From CALECP01 sp964389925 (GTDB lineage: Bacteria; Chloroflexota; Anaerolineae; Promineifilales; Promineifilaceae), in NCBI GenBank assembly GCA_964389925.1, contig CAYMGE010000019.1:1-64000 (forward strand): a stretch of DNA of 64,000 nucleotides, given 5' to 3'. A program made the translations under genes and the position numbers. Shown here one piece after another: positions 61,990 to 64,000 of this stretch. The first letter of the stretch is position 1. Each line of letters begins with the position of its first letter. The notes under the pieces were generated by a model that did no database searches, was not told the DNA's origin, and saw only the letters and a list, made by a program, of their open reading frames with translations.

Positions 61990-62607
61990 ATGGCAGCTTT
62001 TACGACATTTTTGACTGGCGTTCTCGTCGGTGGCGCGGCGAAGTGGTTGTATGATACACAACAAGACGACAATACAACCATCAAACAAGAAGTAGCCAAT
62101 ATGAGTGAGCAATCGGCCGAAAAAGTCCGCGATGTGTCCAACTCGATGCAAGCGAAGGCAGACCAAGCACAAGCTCACATCGAAGAGGCGCAAGAACAGG
62201 TAGCCGCCACGGCCCAAAACGTGTCTAATACCGTCAAGGCGCAAGTTGAGCAGGCTAGCGACGCAGTAACAATTTCCAAATCAGACGTTGCGATTGAAAA
62301 TTACGATGCGCTGACGGTTGATGAAGCGAAGGCAAAGCTGGGCGGCCTGACAAATGAGCAGTTGCGGAAGCTAGCAATGTATGAAAAAGCAAACCAAAAT
62401 CGCACGACGATGCTCCAAGAACTCGAGCGAAGCATCGTTGATCTGCCAATCACCAATTATGACAAGCTGATAGTTGATGAGGTTGCGAGCGGGTTGGCTG
62501 CGCTTTCAGTTGAGGAAATCCAGACGATCAAAGCGTATGAGACAGCCCATGCCAATCGCGTGACGCTTTTACGCCAGATCGACAAAGAGCTTGAAGAGCG
62601 CGATTAG
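61990..62607 (+). CDS. YtxH-like coiled-coil protein with helical repeats
   Basis: A 205-residue protein. The start FLTGVLVGGAAKWLYDTQQD is a YtxH-like membrane helix. A coiled coil (about 30-95) follows. The C-terminal half has two copies of a helical unit, NYDALTVDEAKAKLGGLTNE and NYDKLIVDEVASGLAALSVE, each ending in YExAxxNRxTLLxxI. The same unit is found in small helical proteins of actinobacteria and Chloroflexota; its role is unknown, though it is often next to membrane genes. It may scaffold the second ATPase as the HhH protein may scaffold the first. Confidence 0.7.
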   Translation: MAAFTTFLTGVLVGGAAKWLYDTQQDDNTTIKQEVANMSEQSAEKVRDVSNSMQAKADQAQAHIEEAQEQVAATAQNVSNTVKAQVEQASDAVTISKSDVAIENYDALTVDEAKAKLGGLTNEQLRKLAMYEKANQNRTTMLQELERSIVDLPITNYDKLIVDEVASGLAALSVEEIQTIKAYETAHANRVTLLRQIDKELEERD

Positions 62608-62673
62608 CGGTATTCGGTAGGTCGGTATTCGGTGGCTCCGAAGCACAATACCGAATACCGAACACTGAATACC
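62608..62673. repeat. Word palindrome, GGTATTCGGTA family, copy 2
   Basis: Left arm 62608-62634 (CGGTATTCGGTAGGTCGGTA..) starts right after the stop of the YtxH-like gene. Right arm 62646-62673 (CAATACCGAATACCGAACAC..) ends two bases before the thioesterase ATG. The loop is 11 bases. Same words as 5531-5612. Confidence 0.75.
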
Positions 62674-62675
62674 AA

Positions 62676-63419
62676 ATGTACTCCACAAAAAACCGCTGGA
62701 TCGTTCAATTTACACAAAGACCAGCGGCAATATCCCGCCTCTTCTGTTTCGCACACGCAGGAGGTGGATCACTTGCCTTTCGCAAATGGGCGGACGAATT
62801 ACCAGCCCATGTTGAGCTATCCGCGATTCGTCTGCCGGGTCGAGAGTCGCGCATGAGCGAGGCGCACATCATGAATTGGCCTGAGTTAGTCAGCCAGATC
62901 GTGGCGGCGTTGCCAACTGATTTACCGTTTGCGTTTTTTGGTCACAGCTTGGGCGCGCTGGTTGCCTATGAAGTGGCGCAGGCGTTGCAGCAGGATAAGC
63001 GACCATCGCCATATACACTGTTTGTGTCGGGGCGGTCTGCGCCTCACCTGCCCGTTCTGTCCGAGAAAATCGCCCATCTGACGGACGATGATTTTGTGGT
63101 CGCGTTGCAAGCACGTTACGGCGCGATCCCGACCGTCATCCGAGACAATCCAAAGCTGCTGCAAATTTTTCTGCCGACAATGCGGGCGGATTTTACGCTT
63201 GTCGAAACACACTGCTATCAGCAGACGGACAAATTAACCTGTCCAATTGTCGCGTTTGGTGGCGCAGATGATTATGTGACGGAGGAAAGGTTAGTGGCTT
63301 GGGGGGAGCTGACATCGGCCGATCTCCACCACCACATCTTTCCCGGCGGACATTTCTACCTCGAAGAACAGCGCACGGCGTTGCTCGATACGTTGAGTCG
63401 CTATCTTCACCCTTCGTAA
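62676..63419 (+). CDS. Type II thioesterase (GrsT/TesA family)
   Basis: A 247-residue alpha/beta hydrolase that clears misloaded carrier proteins. RLFCFAHAGGGSLAFRKWAD is the signature start, the nucleophile is in FFGHSLGALVAYEVA, the Asp in FGGADDYVTEERL and the His in FPGGHFYLEEQ. Such enzymes accompany NRPS and PKS lines, which supports the cluster reading. It is the last plus-strand gene of the run; the next gene is convergent with its first coding base right after the stop. Confidence 0.92.
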   Translation: MYSTKNRWIVQFTQRPAAISRLFCFAHAGGGSLAFRKWADELPAHVELSAIRLPGRESRMSEAHIMNWPELVSQIVAALPTDLPFAFFGHSLGALVAYEVAQALQQDKRPSPYTLFVSGRSAPHLPVLSEKIAHLTDDDFVVALQARYGAIPTVIRDNPKLLQIFLPTMRADFTLVETHCYQQTDKLTCPIVAFGGADDYVTEERLVAWGELTSADLHHHIFPGGHFYLEEQRTALLDTLSRYLHPS

Positions 63420-64000
63420 TCAATCTTCACGCTCATGCGTCCATTCCACAACTTCGCGCTTGGCGGTGTCAAAGTTCGCCCCAATCAGGGTGAGCGGCTT
63501 CCCTCTCTGGCGATATTTTCGGGCGTATTCGTGATTTTTGATTTGCTGTAACGCCTCATCTGCGCTCTGATTGAGCTTAAATTCAAAGACAAAAATGCGT
63601 TGCTGTAGTTCAATGATGGCATCGACGCGACCGCGATTGGTTTTGACTTCGGCCGAAATATGCACGCCGATCAGCAGAAAGATCAGATAGAAAATCGTCT
63701 GATAATACTTCTCATAATCTAGCTGCAAATCGTAGTCGATGTTGGCAAAGAAGACGCTCAATATCTCAAAAAAACGCTCCAAGTCATCTACCTGCAACGC
63801 CCGCACCAACTTTCGCAGGTGGCTTTGCGACAGGATAAGCTCCATCTCGTTGTACGCACTGAGCAGGTAGGTCACAAACGCATTCTTAACTTCAAAATTA
63901 GGATAGGACAATGTAAAAACATCGCCAAACAAATCCTGTTGCACCCCTTTAATTGTCAAATAACCCGTTTGAAAGAGCAGAGGCAAGAGACTCAAATGCT
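63420..64000 (-). CDS. PD-(D/E)XK nuclease-domain protein, C-terminal part (AAA-ATPase-like/DUF1703)
   Basis: Only the C-terminal 190 or so residues are in the window; the gene continues beyond 64000. LLFQTGYLTIKG is the end of the AAA-like ATPase half. The nuclease half has RGRVDAIIELQQRIFVFEFK-LN, the Asp and Glu-x-Lys of the PD-(D/E)XK site, and ALQQIKNHEYARKY. The family is common in Bacteroidota and Chloroflexota and thought to be a mobile or defence-related nuclease; its role is unproven. Confidence 0.85.
   Translation of the reverse strand, partial: HLSLLPLLFQTGYLTIKGVQQDLFGDVFTLSYPNFEVKNAFVTYLLSAYNEMELILSQSHLRKLVRALQVDDLERFFEILSVFFANIDYDLQLDYEKYYQTIFYLIFLLIGVHISAEVKTNRGRVDAIIELQQRIFVFEFKLNQSADEALQQIKNHEYARKYRQRGKPLTLIGANFDTAKREVVEWTHERED

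Overview
The window looks like a chromosomal piece of a free-living bacterium of moderate GC content, most probably a member of the Chloroflexota (Anaerolineae/Caldilineae/Ardenticatenia-like). This placement is an inference from gene style: surface proteins with Thr/Pro-rich linkers, a kinase with a C-terminal sensor, a HemQ-type heme operon, and -10 boxes placed six bases before ATG codons, which suggests leaderless transcripts. No rRNA, tRNA or CRISPR array was seen. One 10-base run of N (52703-52712) marks an assembly gap. The octamer TCGGCCGA recurs about once per kilobase where I counted it, in all reading frames and in both coding and non-coding DNA.

Layout. 1-350: decayed end of an IS200/IS605-type element. 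0.4-19.7 kb: housekeeping and accessory genes, namely an M20 peptidase, a very large kinase/beta-propeller/solute-binding fusion, a YihY/BrkB membrane protein, a PlsB-HAD-PlsC fusion, a CcmH-like protein, a HAD hydrolase, an alpha/beta hydrolase, an SDR, a histidine phosphatase, an acyl-CoA dehydrogenase, an NfeD/flotillin pair and zwf. 19.7-39 kb: cell-surface and carbohydrate genes. These include a 1890-residue membrane-anchored protein with two SGNH hydrolase modules plus cohesin/dockerin-like modules, a mutarotase-like protein, a methyltransferase beside a broken DinB-like gene, a repeat lipoprotein, a queuosine-tRNA mannosyltransferase homologue, an alpha-glucan phosphorylase, a thioesterase, a large membrane protein, pdxH, a WecG/TagA-STAS fusion and a sugar transferase. 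39.4-47.1 kb: heme operon hemA-hemC-hemD-hemB, then hemQ-hemE-hemH, interrupted by a small TIR-flanked element and a convergent Uma2 gene.

47.4-63.4 kb: a run of plus-strand genes that I read as an undescribed biosynthetic cluster. It holds an acyl carrier protein, a HemW-like radical SAM enzyme, a sulfotransferase, a membrane/helix-hairpin-helix protein, a P-type ATPase, a chorismate-lyase-like protein, an acyl-AMP ligase, an A-PCP-thioester-reductase synthetase, a GATM-type amidinotransferase, a Phd/YoeB-type toxin-antitoxin pair, a second P-type ATPase, a YtxH-like coiled-coil protein and a type II thioesterase. Both P-type ATPases have the P1B body plan but lack the CPC metal-binding motif. 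A plausible product is a guanidinylated, possibly sulfated small molecule with an aryl (hydroxybenzoyl) starter, released reductively as an aldehyde or alcohol; the product itself is inference.

Several gene junctions carry long imperfect palindromes built from short repeated words, one of which is interrupted by the assembly gap. A related word array lies in frame inside hemC, and a 257-bp element with 30-bp inverted ends carries a four-helix-bundle protein fragment between hemA and hemC. Two identical 25-bp palindromes sit just before two start codons in the biosynthetic cluster.
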